From assembly GCA_963978905.1 (NCBI GenBank), contig OZ022259.1, positions 52,036,727 to 52,100,726 on the forward strand: a DNA stretch of 64,000 bases. The letters run 5' to 3'. Below, one piece after another: positions 10,755-23,256 of this stretch; positions within the stretch are counted from its first letter, which is position 1, and each line of letters opens with the position of its first letter. The position numbers were made by a program, and so were the translations under genes. Under the pieces are notes generated by a model, which saw only the letters and a list, made by a program, of their open reading frames with translations, had not been told where the DNA came from and searched no databases. The stretch is from Trichostrongylus colubriformis. Taxonomy: Eukaryota; Nematoda; Chromadorea; Rhabditida; Trichostrongylidae.

Positions 10755-13700
10755 CTACTTTGTCATCCACAATTTGAGATCAACCATTTCATTCTCTCGT
10801 TGGATATGTCGAGGTTGAGGTGGGGCTCGATGGAAACTGCTTTGTCTTTCCAAAACCTGGTCGGCATTACGGCGAGATGGAGTAGGGTCACCTGCTATTT
10901 TGCAATTTCAGCAGAACAACAATGAAAAAGCTAACAGTAGTTCTTTTGATATGATCTAAGTAAGGGTACACAAACCTGCACCATTCTCGGTACTGGCGGT
11001 AAGGTCACTGCTAATTTCCATTAATTTCGTGCATACTCCAGCAATACCATCGCGATCGCAATTTCGTAGCTGCGCGACACATGACTCTGTAACGCCATTT
11101 TTAAGTAACAAGAATACAAAAAATGGTCATTTAGAAAATATTAGTCAAGTGCAGATGAAAGCTAGGTCTCTAGCCATAAACTATGTAACTCGGTAAAAGG
11201 CAAGTCACACACGAAGGCATGAGCGTTAGGCTGCCTCTTCTCGGACAGGCCACCGAATCCAAGAAGCGTCTTATGTGATGCATGACCGCTACCTGTCACA
11301 GATTCGCGTGGTTTCGATCGATACGTCACTAAAGGGTGCTCCAACGAGCATGTTCATCAAAAACAACGGGAATGATAGGAGCCTCATCTCTCCGGTATTT
11401 GGCCATTCCTTTCCTGCATTGCCACAAGTGGCTATCCCCTCCACTTTAATATTGTAACAATCAACTGAGTGATCGCACTCATTGCTCTTACTCAAAACAT
11501 GCTGGAACGACCAATCCATTTAGCACACTGACTATTTACACCTGTGTGGCTCACAGGACAGGTTTTTGGTCTTATGCCTGCGATACGAATATCAGACGGT
11601 TCACGGAAATAATAGGCGTCTTCAAGATTAAAGTAGAAGAATAATAACGAGTAGAGTCTTCAAGGAAGATAAAAGTAGATTAGCTAGAGGACGCAAAGAA
11701 AAACGACAGAAAATAGGAACGAAACTTGGCCACAAACAAAGAGCCTGCTCATCCAACAAAAACGGGCCGATGAAAGGAAAGTAGATGCCACTGAGCACAA
11801 ATAAAGATAAAAAAATGTCTAAATGAATCGTGGATCTAACGTACACACCAATGTTTCTAGCAGCCTCCAAACACGCGACATCCTTCTCATTAAGCCGACT
11901 TTGAAGACAAGCAACTTGCTCCTCCATTAGACGAAGTTCCTAACAATTGCACAACAATCAAGATTATTTGGAGCTAAACCGAAACTTAAAAAACTAAGAA
12001 AAACTTATACCTTTTCCCAAGAGGGCGACTTTGTGACTCCCTGCGTTCCCCTCCTTGGCGTTAACGGAGGCGAAGCTGTTATTAAAGCTGGAAAAGAGTG
12101 CCATTTTGGACTACGCAAGCAAAACTCTGGATAATGGCTGGTAAGAGAACCTACGCACATGGTCTCTCAAGCACGGAGTTTTTGACCTTTGACAACATCG
12201 TAGAAGTTATATTACGAAGGCTTCCAGACGCTTCATCCTGACCCATGTCGTTGTTCACCACAGCTCCTTGACGGAAACGATTGGGATGCTCGGCACCCGT
12301 TACCGTCATATGCGTGAAATTTCCCAACGAGTTAATCGAGGCCGGCTTCGCATATTTCTAAACAGGAATACATTACTACATAGCAATGACAAGCAGAAAT
12401 ACGGATCAAAAATAGATTCTTATCCCTGGTGAGCCTTTTCATTCCTTTCACTTCTCCATTCTAATTAATGAAACATCCCACATACTTTCAAACTTCAGTC
12501 ACCCTGGAGCGGGAGTGGGACGTCCGTTTGTGCTTGACCGCAGAACTCATAGCTGCATCAATAGTAAGTGAGCGTATATATCGCAATTTCTACCCTATTA
12601 CTCACGTCCCTCATTTGTCAAATATTCTATTTGCTATTAGTTTGTCAAAAAGTCTCAATCATCGGACGCAAGATTAGTCTTGCACGAAAAGCATCGCAAT
12701 GAGCAAACAAGGTAGGCGTTCTTCTATAAGAGACACTTCTCAGCGCCTTTAAAAGACAGATAGCTTTTCCACAAAAATTTTCTGGACGAATCTACTGAAA
12801 GCACAATCCGCGATTAAAATGAAAGGTGCTAAGGAATTCGCCGACATAGAAAAATTCGAAAGAAGTCCTTGAAAGTGGCGGAAACAAGCCTTCTGGCATC
12901 TGGCCTTCTACGAGGTTACGCGTGAAAGTAAGCGGATCAGTCAGTTACCTTTGGTATCATGAGGAACCGTGAAATACCATCTGTTTTCGCAACTAGACGT
13001 TCCCTCAGCTACTGGAATTTCTTCTTTATCTTATCTTATTGCAGGATTCTTGCAGGATGCAGGACGCAACGCCACGTTGGGAAAAGCTCCGTCCAATGCC
13101 AGGTGTGGTCGAGGTGGATGGGCGGGATCGGAAGGGGCTAGAACGCCGTGGAGAAGCACTGCGACGCCGCAAAAAGTGTGCAGCCTGGACAGTTCCCCGA
13201 AGATCTATCCGCCCCAAGGTGAGTTGAAAGTCTGATTTTGTGGAATGTACGTACTTTAATCACACTGGCTCAGCGCTCCTACGAATCGCATTGCGTACAC
13301 GATGTTTCACCAACGCCCCGTTAATCGAACTAAGTTTGAGAGCAGAGTTCCTACAAGAACACTTTCACTTCACGACGTTGTGTATTGCCCACCACCAAAA
13401 TACAACAACAGAGCGAAATCCACGATTAGTGGAGCACCTAACTCATTAATTATCCCATCAAAGCAGAGGCACGACCATCAAGTGGTTTACAGCACATGAA
13501 ATGACTCGATAACCTTGCAAGTTGTCAACACATCCGAATAGCAGCTCCTCATCCGAGGTTGCCTTGCTTAGGACTGCATGACGTATTACATTCCCAATCG
13601 CGTAGCTATGGTTCTGTAGGTGCAATAGCTAACAAAGTGGCATTGGCGGATAACTCTATGACAGTGCTCCTTTATTCAGGGCCCATCACACGCTGTACGA

Positions 13701-16700
13701 ACGTGAGCACTGTACGAAATTTGCATTTACGCAAAATGAGGGTCTCATATGCGTTCACATACAGACATTTTCCACAGTGTCTAACATCGTGAGGGCGCAT
13801 TTGTGATTCCAGCTGTGGTCGATGACAATAACCAATGTGATGTACTACGACATCGCAATCGATGCCTGGGGATGTAGAAGGGAGTATGGAAGGTAAAATT
13901 GCACCCACTGCATAGAAAATAGTATTTGGGTATATCATGAGTACCGCAAGCAATTTCACAAGCATATCTCAACTAGAATGAAGTGGAAAAGAAAGTTCTC
14001 ACAGAAATTCCAGGCCTTTATCTAACTTTGTTACTATGGGTATGTAGATGAAGTAACTACCTTTGGATTCCTGTAATGCAGCGCTTGCTGAATGAATGAT
14101 GACACGTCGACGATTGGAGGATAACGCATCAAATACTGCAAGCAGCCACCATAGTCGGATTGAAGGACTGAAGATCGCGAATAAGTGTCAGCGGAGAGTA
14201 TATGCAACAGTCAACAAAAATCGCAAAAAAAAACAATCTGGATAAAAATCGCAACAATCGATTATCCATTGATAACATTGCTCACTGTGCAGAGTCAGAT
14301 AGAGGTATTCGTTAAACGTAATGATGGGGGTGGCTCGGGCTGGATGTGAAAAGATCACAGTAGAGGTGCTAAGAAGTACGAAAGTGTAGAGAAAACGGAG
14401 ATAAGTGTTCAGGAACCCGTAATTGGGCCCCTTCCCATCTTGGATTCCGAAGGGCGGCGGGCCACGCTAACGAAAAGGTGGGCCACGTTAAGAGGTGGAT
14501 CACGCTTACAAAAATAAAAAAGGTTGCTACGCTAACAAAAAGATGGACCGCGCTAGGCAGCAGCTGTTGAATGAAGATGCCTCCTCCCAGGCTCAGAAGC
14601 GCTTCTTTCAGCGAGAATTTTGCCACATATGGTTTTTCTAGACCCTAGCTTTCACTTAGGTCACTGAATGGAAAGTTCTAAATACTCCCGTCACCCCAAT
14701 CACCATCTTTGAAGTGCCGATGATAAGTATCAAAAATACAAATACACGTGAGGAAAGTTGGTTTTGAATCCCGAACAAAAGAAAAATAATTTCAGTTTCA
14801 CCGCTGAGCATAGCTACCATACTATAGCGCAACGAGAGTACAAGGGAGGTTATGAATTGGAGCATAGGCCACTAGCAATGTTGCAAGGAGACAAAAAGCC
14901 AAATGCACTACAGTTTGTTAGTGATAGCCAAATGTAACAGACTAATTAGTGCCTGTCATCGATCGAGCACCACTCTATCCAGGAGCACTTCAACATAGTG
15001 GTGGCCGATAAATAAAAACCTCAGCTCAGAAAGTACCACTTTTTTCGAAACTATCATAAACGTAAGATTAGAATTATTACAAAGGATCTAATTAGTATGT
15101 ATTAAATCTATCACAAAAACACCAGTGAAAATGATAACTAGAATCGGGATTTAAAACCAACGCAGATGCCGAATTTGCACCAACATCGCCAGAAAAATGC
15201 ACTCCACCATTCTTGCTATTGGTCTGTCGCACAGCAAAACATCCCACACGTAAAGGAGGTCATGGATAGAAAACTCTCGACCAAACAGTAACCGCAGCCA
15301 TCGACTAAAAAGGACAACATAAGAATACATAGTATTGCTCAAATGACGAAACTTTTCAATATCAAACTAAAAGTGAATAAAACAACAATAACAAACGGAA
15401 ATTGACATAAACCGAAAACAGAATGCAAAGAACCTACATTCCATATAGCTGCGGTGGAATATCTAGAGAATTCAAATGAGCCGCAAGTACAGGATCAACA
15501 GAATGTAGGCGTTCCCCAATAGCGGCCAGCTCTCGCATCACTTGATTCGTAGGGGCACCATCTTGAACTCTGCAAACATTTCATACAGGAAAAGACAAAA
15601 AGTGGCATAAGGAATAAAAATACCGCATAAAGGGTCCTGATTCATTGAATGGTTTTGGTGTTGAAGCCTGCTGAGAACCATCTTCATACCATTTTGTCAC
15701 CTCTAGCATTATTTCGCAGAACATCCCACTACAAATGCCAGAAATTCTCAACTATATTCCTGCTCCAAAGCTCAAACTAAGAAAAATATAAATGTCTCAA
15801 ACGTACTAGCTATCACTTTCAAGATGGTTCGGATCGTATACGTGGGAAAGAATGAACCGATCTTCATCCGACAGCATACTAAATAAGAGCTTATAAACAG
15901 TTTACGCGGTCAGCTGTCAGATGCGTAGCTCACCTCAGACCGCCAGTTTCCAGGCAGTGACTAAAGGACTGCTGATCACAAAACAGCACGAACATGAGAG
16001 GAGCGAGCACTTCATGCATTCCCTTAATAAGAATTTCCTAGCAGAAACCATGCTATTCACACAAAATAAGTATGCTTACCTGTTTATACGACACAAAGGG
16101 ATTTTCTTTAGCATAAATCAAAAGAATGTCACACATCATTCGGCGGATATGTTCTTGTTGGAAGAACTCTAGTTCGGGGAAGCTGGAATATGGCCACAAT
16201 CAAACAATTCGAAAAAAAAAACCCACATCTAAAAATAGAATAGAAAGCACGCACGTTCTCCCAACATCCTTCAAAATTAAATCACGCAGATCATGGTCGG
16301 CAAAGTACTGCTGCCACGGATTCTAGAAAATGATGACATTATGGTTAGAGGAAATTGTCGCATATTCAGTTGATATCCATTGCACATAACTGAGAAAAAT
16401 ACGTAAGTAATAAAATAGAGAAGAAAAAGGAAGAAACCTCGCAACCCACATGATCGGTTTGATCAAGAGGATTATTAATTTGAGGGTCCTGACAGAATCG
16501 ATCATCATGCGGATTCGGAATGTTTTTCTGTTTAAGTGACGCATATAATTCCCTGGCACGAGTTGTGACCGTAATCCATTCCACTTTTGATATGGGCAAA
16601 CACTTCAAGTGAATCTGGAAAGATGTATGGAAGAAAAGGAAAATGGATCAAATTTTGTAACAAAAACATCCAATTAACTAGAACAAAACAACATCAACTT

Positions 16701-17237
16701 AGCTTACAACAGTGCAATAGTATCAGGGAAAAGAGGAAGACCATGCTTAGAAGAGAACTCATTTTTCTATTTCAAAGCACACTGCATACTTATGATAAAG
16801 TGACGGAGCTTGAGCTTGGCTTTTGAAGACTTTGCTTTTCATTCCCACCAGACTATTGTAGCAAAGCGATCAAAAGGCAACCTTACCTGATCGGAATACG
16901 ACAAAGTAAACGCACTAAGCAAAGGCCAGGTTTGAGTCGCAAGTAAAAAGTTCTGGCAGCAGCAGCGCGAGAAAGCTTTTAAAAGACCAGTTTGCTACAA
17001 TGAAGGTATACAAATACGCTGTTCATCTGTTTACTCACCCTCCAAGCAATAGATCGGAGAGTGGACGTACGCAAGCCACCTCTCAAACAGAAATTCCTAA
17101 GAATATCGAGTGTAAGCTGATCGCTAAGAATAGACGCATACTCATTCCTGAAAATGTTATCAGTTTCGAGGTTGAAACGAGCTCCAACAATATTAACAAA
17201 CTGACCCGCCGGCCTCCCTTCTTGGAGACTCTTCCAT
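10755..17237 (-). CDS. TBC1D5-like Rab GTPase-activating protein
   Basis: Sixteen minus-strand exons join in phase into about 579 codons: 17237-17206, 17147-17039, 16614-16450, 16322-16255, 16182-16080, 16022-15934, 15878-15807, 15728-15624, 15569-15438, 15304-15162, 14167-14061, 12357-12159, 12087-12011, 11939-11849, 11086-10976 and 10891-10755. The TBC domain follows TBC1D5 throughout: INNPLDQ, KDVGRTFPELEFFQQE, KENPFVSYKQ-GMHEVLAPL, WLRLLFGREFSIHDLLYVWD and MRYPPIVDV. The arginine finger (R of KDVGRTFP) and glutamine finger (Q of SYKQ) are both present, so the GAP should be catalytic. A coiled-coil-like segment (EEQVACLQSRLNEKD) lies near the C-terminus, as in TBC1D5. In other animals TBC1D5 acts on Rab7 with retromer at endosomes. 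The start ATG is the only in-phase candidate found; the N-terminus is shorter than in vertebrates, so an upstream exon remains possible. Confidence 0.88.
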
Positions 17238-17696
17238 GGTACACAGCAAACTTGTTGCGAATGTCTATCGGTCAGATAAGAAGCAAAATAAAAGGCACAA
17301 ATGGTTGGCAACGTGTAGCATGAAACAGACCTGAAACTTGTTCCTGATGCTCGAAAATACTAACAAAGGATTCACGAGTGACGACAATAGAAAAGAACAC
17401 ACCCAGTGCATTAGTCCGAACAGAAATTCATGGAATAACTAGTTGCTTATCTCATGCAAAAAAGGCAATGTTCACCCGCCAGTACCATAGAGGAGCCACA
17501 AAAAGAAGCCGCAGACTGTGTTCAGCATTACTTTTTCCGCTGAACTTAATTGACCGAGATACTGAAGGAGATGTGGACAATTCCCCCAGCTTATAAAACA
17601 GTGTTCATAGTGGTGGAATTTGCGTTTGCGCAGAAGGGGGTCTGCGGAAGAGGATTAGATAAGTATCGATCGGGAGACTTGCAGAGTCAACGTTTT

Positions 17697-17812
17697 AGTG
17701 GAAATGTGGTACAGTGGAATCTTAAGTTCTCCGAACCTATCGACTCTTCGAAGCCTGGAATCGATTGGTATCCGAACTTTCTCTGCACATTCCACAATTC
17801 TACATTTCCACG
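17697..17812. repeat. Imperfect fold-back repeat
   Basis: The arms GGAAATGTGGTACAGTGGAA and GGAAATGTAGAATTGTGGAA (reverse strand) pair over about 50 bp with mismatches around a short loop. No relatives were seen in the window. Confidence 0.45.
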
Positions 17813-19247
17813 AAAACGCAATTTCCGTCTCCCAATCGGCACCACTATCATTTTCCGCAGATTTTGCAATTCTGCAATCGCGAATTTTACCACTGCGAGC
17901 ACTGCCTATTGCGTGATCTCTACTAACGTAAGCTAAGCTTGTCCTTATTCAACAAAACATTAGGCCAATGTCGTACATCGCGATTTTGGTGATTTTGCGC
18001 GTTCACTCAAGCCGACATTACCAAACTCCCGGAGTCGGCAAAATCGCAGTACTTATAAGCTTCTTTGTTCAAACGACTCCGTTGTTCTTTAGTTCAGAGC
18101 GGCCCACTTCGTTTTAAGGGAATACAAACAACTGAGCAGCTCGATTTTGTTCCGGGAAAGCATTCTTTTGGTTTATTTCGTAGTTATTAGGAAAACTTTG
18201 TAATATCTTCAGAACCAACAATCGTATAATCTTGATAATCTATAATCCAGTGGTCAAAACATAAGGGACTGTAGAAGTTCTTACGGACCACTCAGATGGA
18301 AGGCTTCGAATGTACATGTTCAGGATAAACTGCTTTTGAAGCTAGCATTTCTTCACTAAAGTTCTTCACTGCTGTTGTTTTTTTAATTAACTTACAAATG
18401 GAATGAATATTAGCGGTGAGAATATCGCTGTGCCACACAATAATAACAACCAGGATATAAGTCTGAGCTCGGACAAACAAGCTATCGTTGGTGAAGAGGG
18501 TGAACCTTGAACTAGTGAACTTCCCTTGAGTTTTTCAAGGCTACTAGGATGTGAAGAACGAAAGGAGGTACAATAAAATGTTCAGAAAAACCACAGAAGA
18601 GTTCACATCCCATAACCAGAGCGCAGTCACTAATTCCAAGCAACTTTCCATAAGAAAGCATGATCAATTCTTGTTAAATACGAATATAAATTAAGTTCAT
18701 TAATGATTTTCAAACCGTCTGCCTACGCGGCACAGGGACGAGTTTTAGCCGCTGACGGCCACCTACAGTGCACACGGTTTCCGTATGAGAACTCTTGCAA
18801 AAAGGGTTTGCTGAGTATCAAATTTTTGACGTGGATCGAAACGCAGCCAAATTGCCGGTTATATGAATTTTGGGGTTTTCAATTCTGGAAGCTTTTAAAT
18901 ATTGCTTTAGATTTTTGGAGATTTCATATTGATAATTCATCAATCCAGATGTCTGATTGTCGCTATTATTGGTATTCGTATTTCTGTGGTATTGGTGGCT
19001 TTCTTTTTAAAATTCGTTCAGTCAGTTTTGGCTTTTTGTTCATCGATCATCTTCGCTTCTTATTATTCGCTCACTCGACAATCTGAAAAATCTCTCCTTA
19101 CAAAATGTTTGCGTTATTGAGGTTGATTTAGTATAGTGCTAAGCTGCTTTGTTTAATAGAAGTCATATCCACATGTTTGTTATTTAGGCCATGTTGTTCG
19201 TACATTTAGAGAGCCTAACTGCAGAAATTCCTCGTACCTTATTTATT

Positions 19248-19260
19248 CTAATCGTTCCAG
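19248..19260 (+). promoter_or_regulatory. Probable spliced-leader acceptor before rps-0
   Basis: A pyrimidine-rich stretch ending in TTCCAG lies six bases before the rps-0 ATG. An acceptor with no upstream exon this close to a start codon is typical of SL trans-splicing in nematodes. This is inference; a conventional 5' UTR exon cannot be excluded. Confidence 0.5.
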
Positions 19261-19266
19261 GTAAAC

Positions 19267-21848
19267 ATGTCGGGCGGTTTTGAACCGTTCGCCCTATCTG
19301 AAGACGATGTGCTGAAGCTTATTGCCACTCAAGCTCACATCGGCTCCGCTAATGTGGACTTCCAGATGGAGCAGTATGTTTACAGACGTCGTTTTGATGG
19401 TCAGTTTGTAGTACTCGTTGTTTCATTGAAGCCATCAGGGTTATTGTACGCCTTATTGATATGCTATGAACGAAAATTTCCAGGAACATACATTATCAAT
19501 CTGAGGAAGACTTGGGAGAAGCTTCTCTTCGCGGCTCGTGCCATCGCTGCTGTTGAGAATCCTGCCGATGTAGTTGTGGTCTCAGCTCGACCATACGCTC
19601 AGAGAGCTCTCCTCAAATTCGCTGCCCATACCGGCGCTACTGCCATCTTCGGTCGATTCAGCCCTGGATGCCTTACCAATCAGATCCAGAAGTCCTTCAA
19701 GGAACCACGTCTTCTTGTCATTTCTGACCCTCGCGTGGATCATCAGGTGAAGCATTCATTAAAACTTTTTCAATTTTCGTTGCCTTTTATAATTCCTAAC
19801 ATATGCGCTTGTACATCATTTACATTTTACTTGTTTATTTATGTGCATCATTTTGCTTTCATAGAAACAGTGCAGTGAATCAAAGGTGTGCATCCCTCTG
19901 CTGTATTGCTAAATCAATCTCGGGAATTCATTTCACAGTCAAATGGTATCCGCTACGGATTTGGTGCCGATTGCAATTGTGATGCTTTTCTGCCCTAATA
20001 TTTATTAAGCTCTACTTTTGAACTTTCGCAATAATCAGGACGAGAAAGATCAACTTTTCTGTTTGAAAGTCATTTTTCTTTCGTGGTATTGTGGAAAAAA
20101 GCTTGCGTCGTACATCAAGCTTCCTACATGCGTCTGAGATTGTTCGCACCTGTCCCAGTCCCCATTTGCTCATGTCTTCCCTACTCACTGTAGCTAAGGC
20201 ATCGGAGAGTTACGGGCCTTTACGGTATAGTGTGAAGTACCACACCTGCCTAAGCCATTACAGTTCTCAAAACTGGACGTAACTATATCAGACTGCCTCA
20301 GTTCAAAGTTTACTAATCTGAAACCTTCGAGGAATCGTTTCCCATCATCTGTTCGCATTCACCATCACTGGCCGCCTTGCTGCTTCATTCATCGCTTTCG
20401 AAGACACCTGAGGCATATTCTGTGATGCCAGAAGGGTCAATTCCCTGATCTTCTTGGGTTCCGGGAGATGAGCGGTGATACTCATCTGTTTCTTCGCGAC
20501 ATAAGGTGGAATTCGTCATTATCGTTGAATGAATACAGCCCTCTGCCGTGAATAATGCAGTTCGAATTTGCAGGCGCACAGTCTAAACGAGCATAGGTTT
20601 ACCTGTGATAGTGGTCATCGCGTCTCGAATGCTTAAAGGCAGCATTAGGGGAAAGTTGGACGAAAAGTAAAAGAAATAGTGCATATGAAAGTCGAGATGC
20701 CTAATAACAGGATAGTGGAGAGAAAACGGATGGAAATGGCCTTTCCACTGTTGATTCTCGACGCGGACGACCTGTCCGTCAACAGGGGAGTAGACTGATC
20801 TAGTTTTCCACTGGCATGTTGCCAAGTAAACACAGGGGAATGTTTGGAAATACGACAACATCTATTTTTTTGAGTGAGTTTCAAGCTAAAACTGCGAAAG
20901 CGCGCCGCAAAACCTCCGATCCTGCCGCATCTCCTTGGTTGCTCCCACCCAAGTTAATCGGGAATTACGTCATCGGGAGGCGGAACCGCTGCATGGTTGC
21001 GGCGTCTTGCAGGGTTTCTACAGCTTGGAGGGACGCTTTTTCACCGGGATTTCGCCACAGACAGCCTCCTTAGGCCCAGGAATCATGTGAGTGACTTCTT
21101 GTAGGGATTTAACCATTACCGCATTACCCCTAATGCTGTCTTTAAGACGTCTGTGGGCTCGGCGATAGCTGATACATGCTGACATCTTAAACTACACATC
21201 GGCTCGCTGGTGTCGTTGTGTTGGATTGTACGAAGCTTCACCACCAAATTTACCTCAGCATCAGACTGATATGAAATTTTTTTCGCTTGTAATCTAATTA
21301 CAGACGGTTTTACTCGATCAGATAATATTCTTTCGATTTGAGGTTGTCACTGAGGCTTCTTATGTCAATGTACCTGTCATCTCATTCTGCAACACTGAAT
21401 CACCTTTGAAACTGATCGATATCGCTATTCCTTGCAATAACAAGGTACATGATTTCTCTCATATGTTGCGCTTACTGTGTTGTTTCCAGCTGATGAGGTT
21501 TTGATTTAGGGAGAGCAATCTATCGGACTCATGTGGTGGCTGTTGGCTCGTGAAATCCTGATTCTTCGTGGAAAAATTTCGCGTCAGACCGGATTTGTTC
21601 TTGATGACAAGGAGATTATGCCTGATCTGTACTTCTACCGTGATCCGCAAGAGTCTGAGAAGCAAGAGGCTGCTGAAATCATGCCTGAAGTCAAGCCCGA
21701 CTATGAAGTACCAAGTGAAGCCGTCGATTTCACTGCTCAGCCAGAAATCAAGGATTGGGCGTCGGAAACTGCTACATGGAACCCAGGAAGCAAGCCAGGC
21801 GAGGCTGCTGGTGAATGGGGAGCTGGCGCACCCACGAGTACATGGTGA
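19267..21848 (+). CDS. rps-0: 40S ribosomal protein SA (RPSA / uS2)
   Basis: Exons 19267-19399, 19484-19746, 21343-21444 and 21510-21848 join in phase into 278 residues, close to the usual size of nematode RPS-0. The protein begins [20 protein letters not shown] and contains [14 protein letters not shown], the loop [34 protein letters not shown] and [16 protein letters not shown]. These are near-invariant signatures of eukaryotic uS2/RPSA, a component of the small ribosomal subunit. The C-terminal tail is acidic with repeated [13 protein letters not shown]-type Trp motifs, as expected for the animal protein. Intron 2 is unusually long (1.6 kb) because a TTAA-flanked transposon sits inside it. 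The acceptor of exon 3 is the less common TTTGAG. Confidence 0.96.
20637..21141. mobile_element. TTAA-flanked non-autonomous transposon (copy 1, intronic)
   Basis: The ends AGGCAGCATTAGGGG and CCCCTAATGCTGTCT are inverted repeats, flanked by TTAA at 20633-20636 and 21142-21145. TTAA target duplication is the hallmark of piggyBac-type transposition. It is related over most of its length to the two copies at 50305-51409. It lies in rps-0 intron 2 and codes for nothing recognisable. Confidence 0.82.
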
Positions 21849-23256
21849 TCATTGCGTGGTTTATGTCACAGTGGTCAATCATCTGTTTGTTGTTGTTTGC
21901 AACATAAATGTTATTTACTGTTATGATGACACATTGTTTATCGAGTAGTGTCTCACAGTTCCTTCATAAACGTTATTTTGTGGGCATGTAAATCTCGTAA
22001 CAGCAGCAATCTAGGCTGATCTGCCATGACTTCCAAGGGTGAACCACAGGTATGTTGTTCAGCATTTTGTTCATTCGAACCAAATACTTGGTTGAGAGAC
22101 AGCATCTTAGTCCAGGTGTACTGCATTGCATTAAACCGCTGGAAATGGGTTTGAAATTTTTTTGCATCGACTTTACTGATTTCCTGCATTCGTTTTAAGC
22201 TACAATGAACTGGCATGAATGTCGCTTGAAGGCAGTGGTAGGGGTAGTGTAGTTAATAAGAAACTCTGAAGTGACTGTTCAAGTAAAAGCTAAGGGTCCT
22301 CGTGGGACTATCTGTAACGGAATTGCTGTGGCGAAAAAAGCGCCCCTGAGCTGTGGAAGAGGTGTTCATCCCAGCACTTCATCCCAGTACCCCTCCTTTT
22401 CCAGCGCGGCCCGCTCCTAGCGGTGGGGTTTGGGACCTGGCGATAGAAAGGTCATCGTGTTCCCCGGGTTTCGGCCAGAACTAGGATAGAATGTATTCTT
22501 CTTCATTTCCTTACTATCAGGCACCTTGACTTTCATATTCAGCGTTTCCTTCACATTCGTTCCGCATCATCCCTGTCACTGCCTTCAAGTTGCAAACTAT
22601 GCTAGTTCTCAACAAATAGACATTGGGTCAGACTGTAATGTGAGGGCTGCATGAATGTATGTTGGGTTTATGCTTCAAAGGCTGTTTTTTCAAGAGCAGT
22701 TTGTGCGGTGGTTTTGTGACGCACTTGTGTGTATAAATTACGGCAGTCGCAGTACAAAGTAGTGGTCATAATTGCGAGAACGTTTTACCTTTAGAGTTTA
22801 GAAGTGTTCCATGTATTTGGTCTTTTGGAAGCGACGGCACACAAAATGCCAGCTGCAGCTGTGCATTATATTCGCCTTATCGGTCCAGTCAACGTGACTA
22901 TTCAATGGCAGAGCCAGTTGAGCATTAGCGAGCTTCATATTGTTTCGAAGGCGAGAGCATTCGTGAGCATTTGCTCATTTATTCCGCAATAAGCCTTGTA
23001 TTGTAGAAAGTCGGCACAAGTCTGACATCTATTCTTCGTTTAACACCAATCCAGCGCAATTTGTACCACTTTTGACGGAACAGTCCTTTTCTACCGAGTT
23101 TGCTAAAACTTCTAGTAGGGATATTTCATACAAGGATGAAGGCTTAATATCTGTGACTGTTCTTAGGCTCTTAAAAATACATTAAGGTATTGGTGAGGAC
23201 GTTAGGCTAGACTACGAACCCGTAGGCAAGGTCCTCGCCACTAATTCTTGTAGACA
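21849..23256. other. Intergenic region between rps-0 and the phosphatase gene
   Basis: The interval contains the rps-0 3' UTR and about 100-150 bp near 22310-22480 that resembles part of the TTAA-flanked family (GGCGAAAAAAGCGCCCCTGA). No gene was recognised. Confidence 0.5.

Larger units (their letters stand above)
17238..19266. other. Divergent intergenic region between the TBC gene and rps-0
   Basis: The region separates divergently transcribed genes and must contain both promoters, but no motif was identified with confidence. It includes a weak fold-back at 17697-17812. Confidence 0.45.

Noticed and set aside
16869..16930. Extra exon of the TBC gene before a GTAAGG donor
   Set aside because: Exons 17147-17039 and 16614-16450 join in phase and reproduce the family sequence without it; adding it would insert unrelated residues in the TBC domain.
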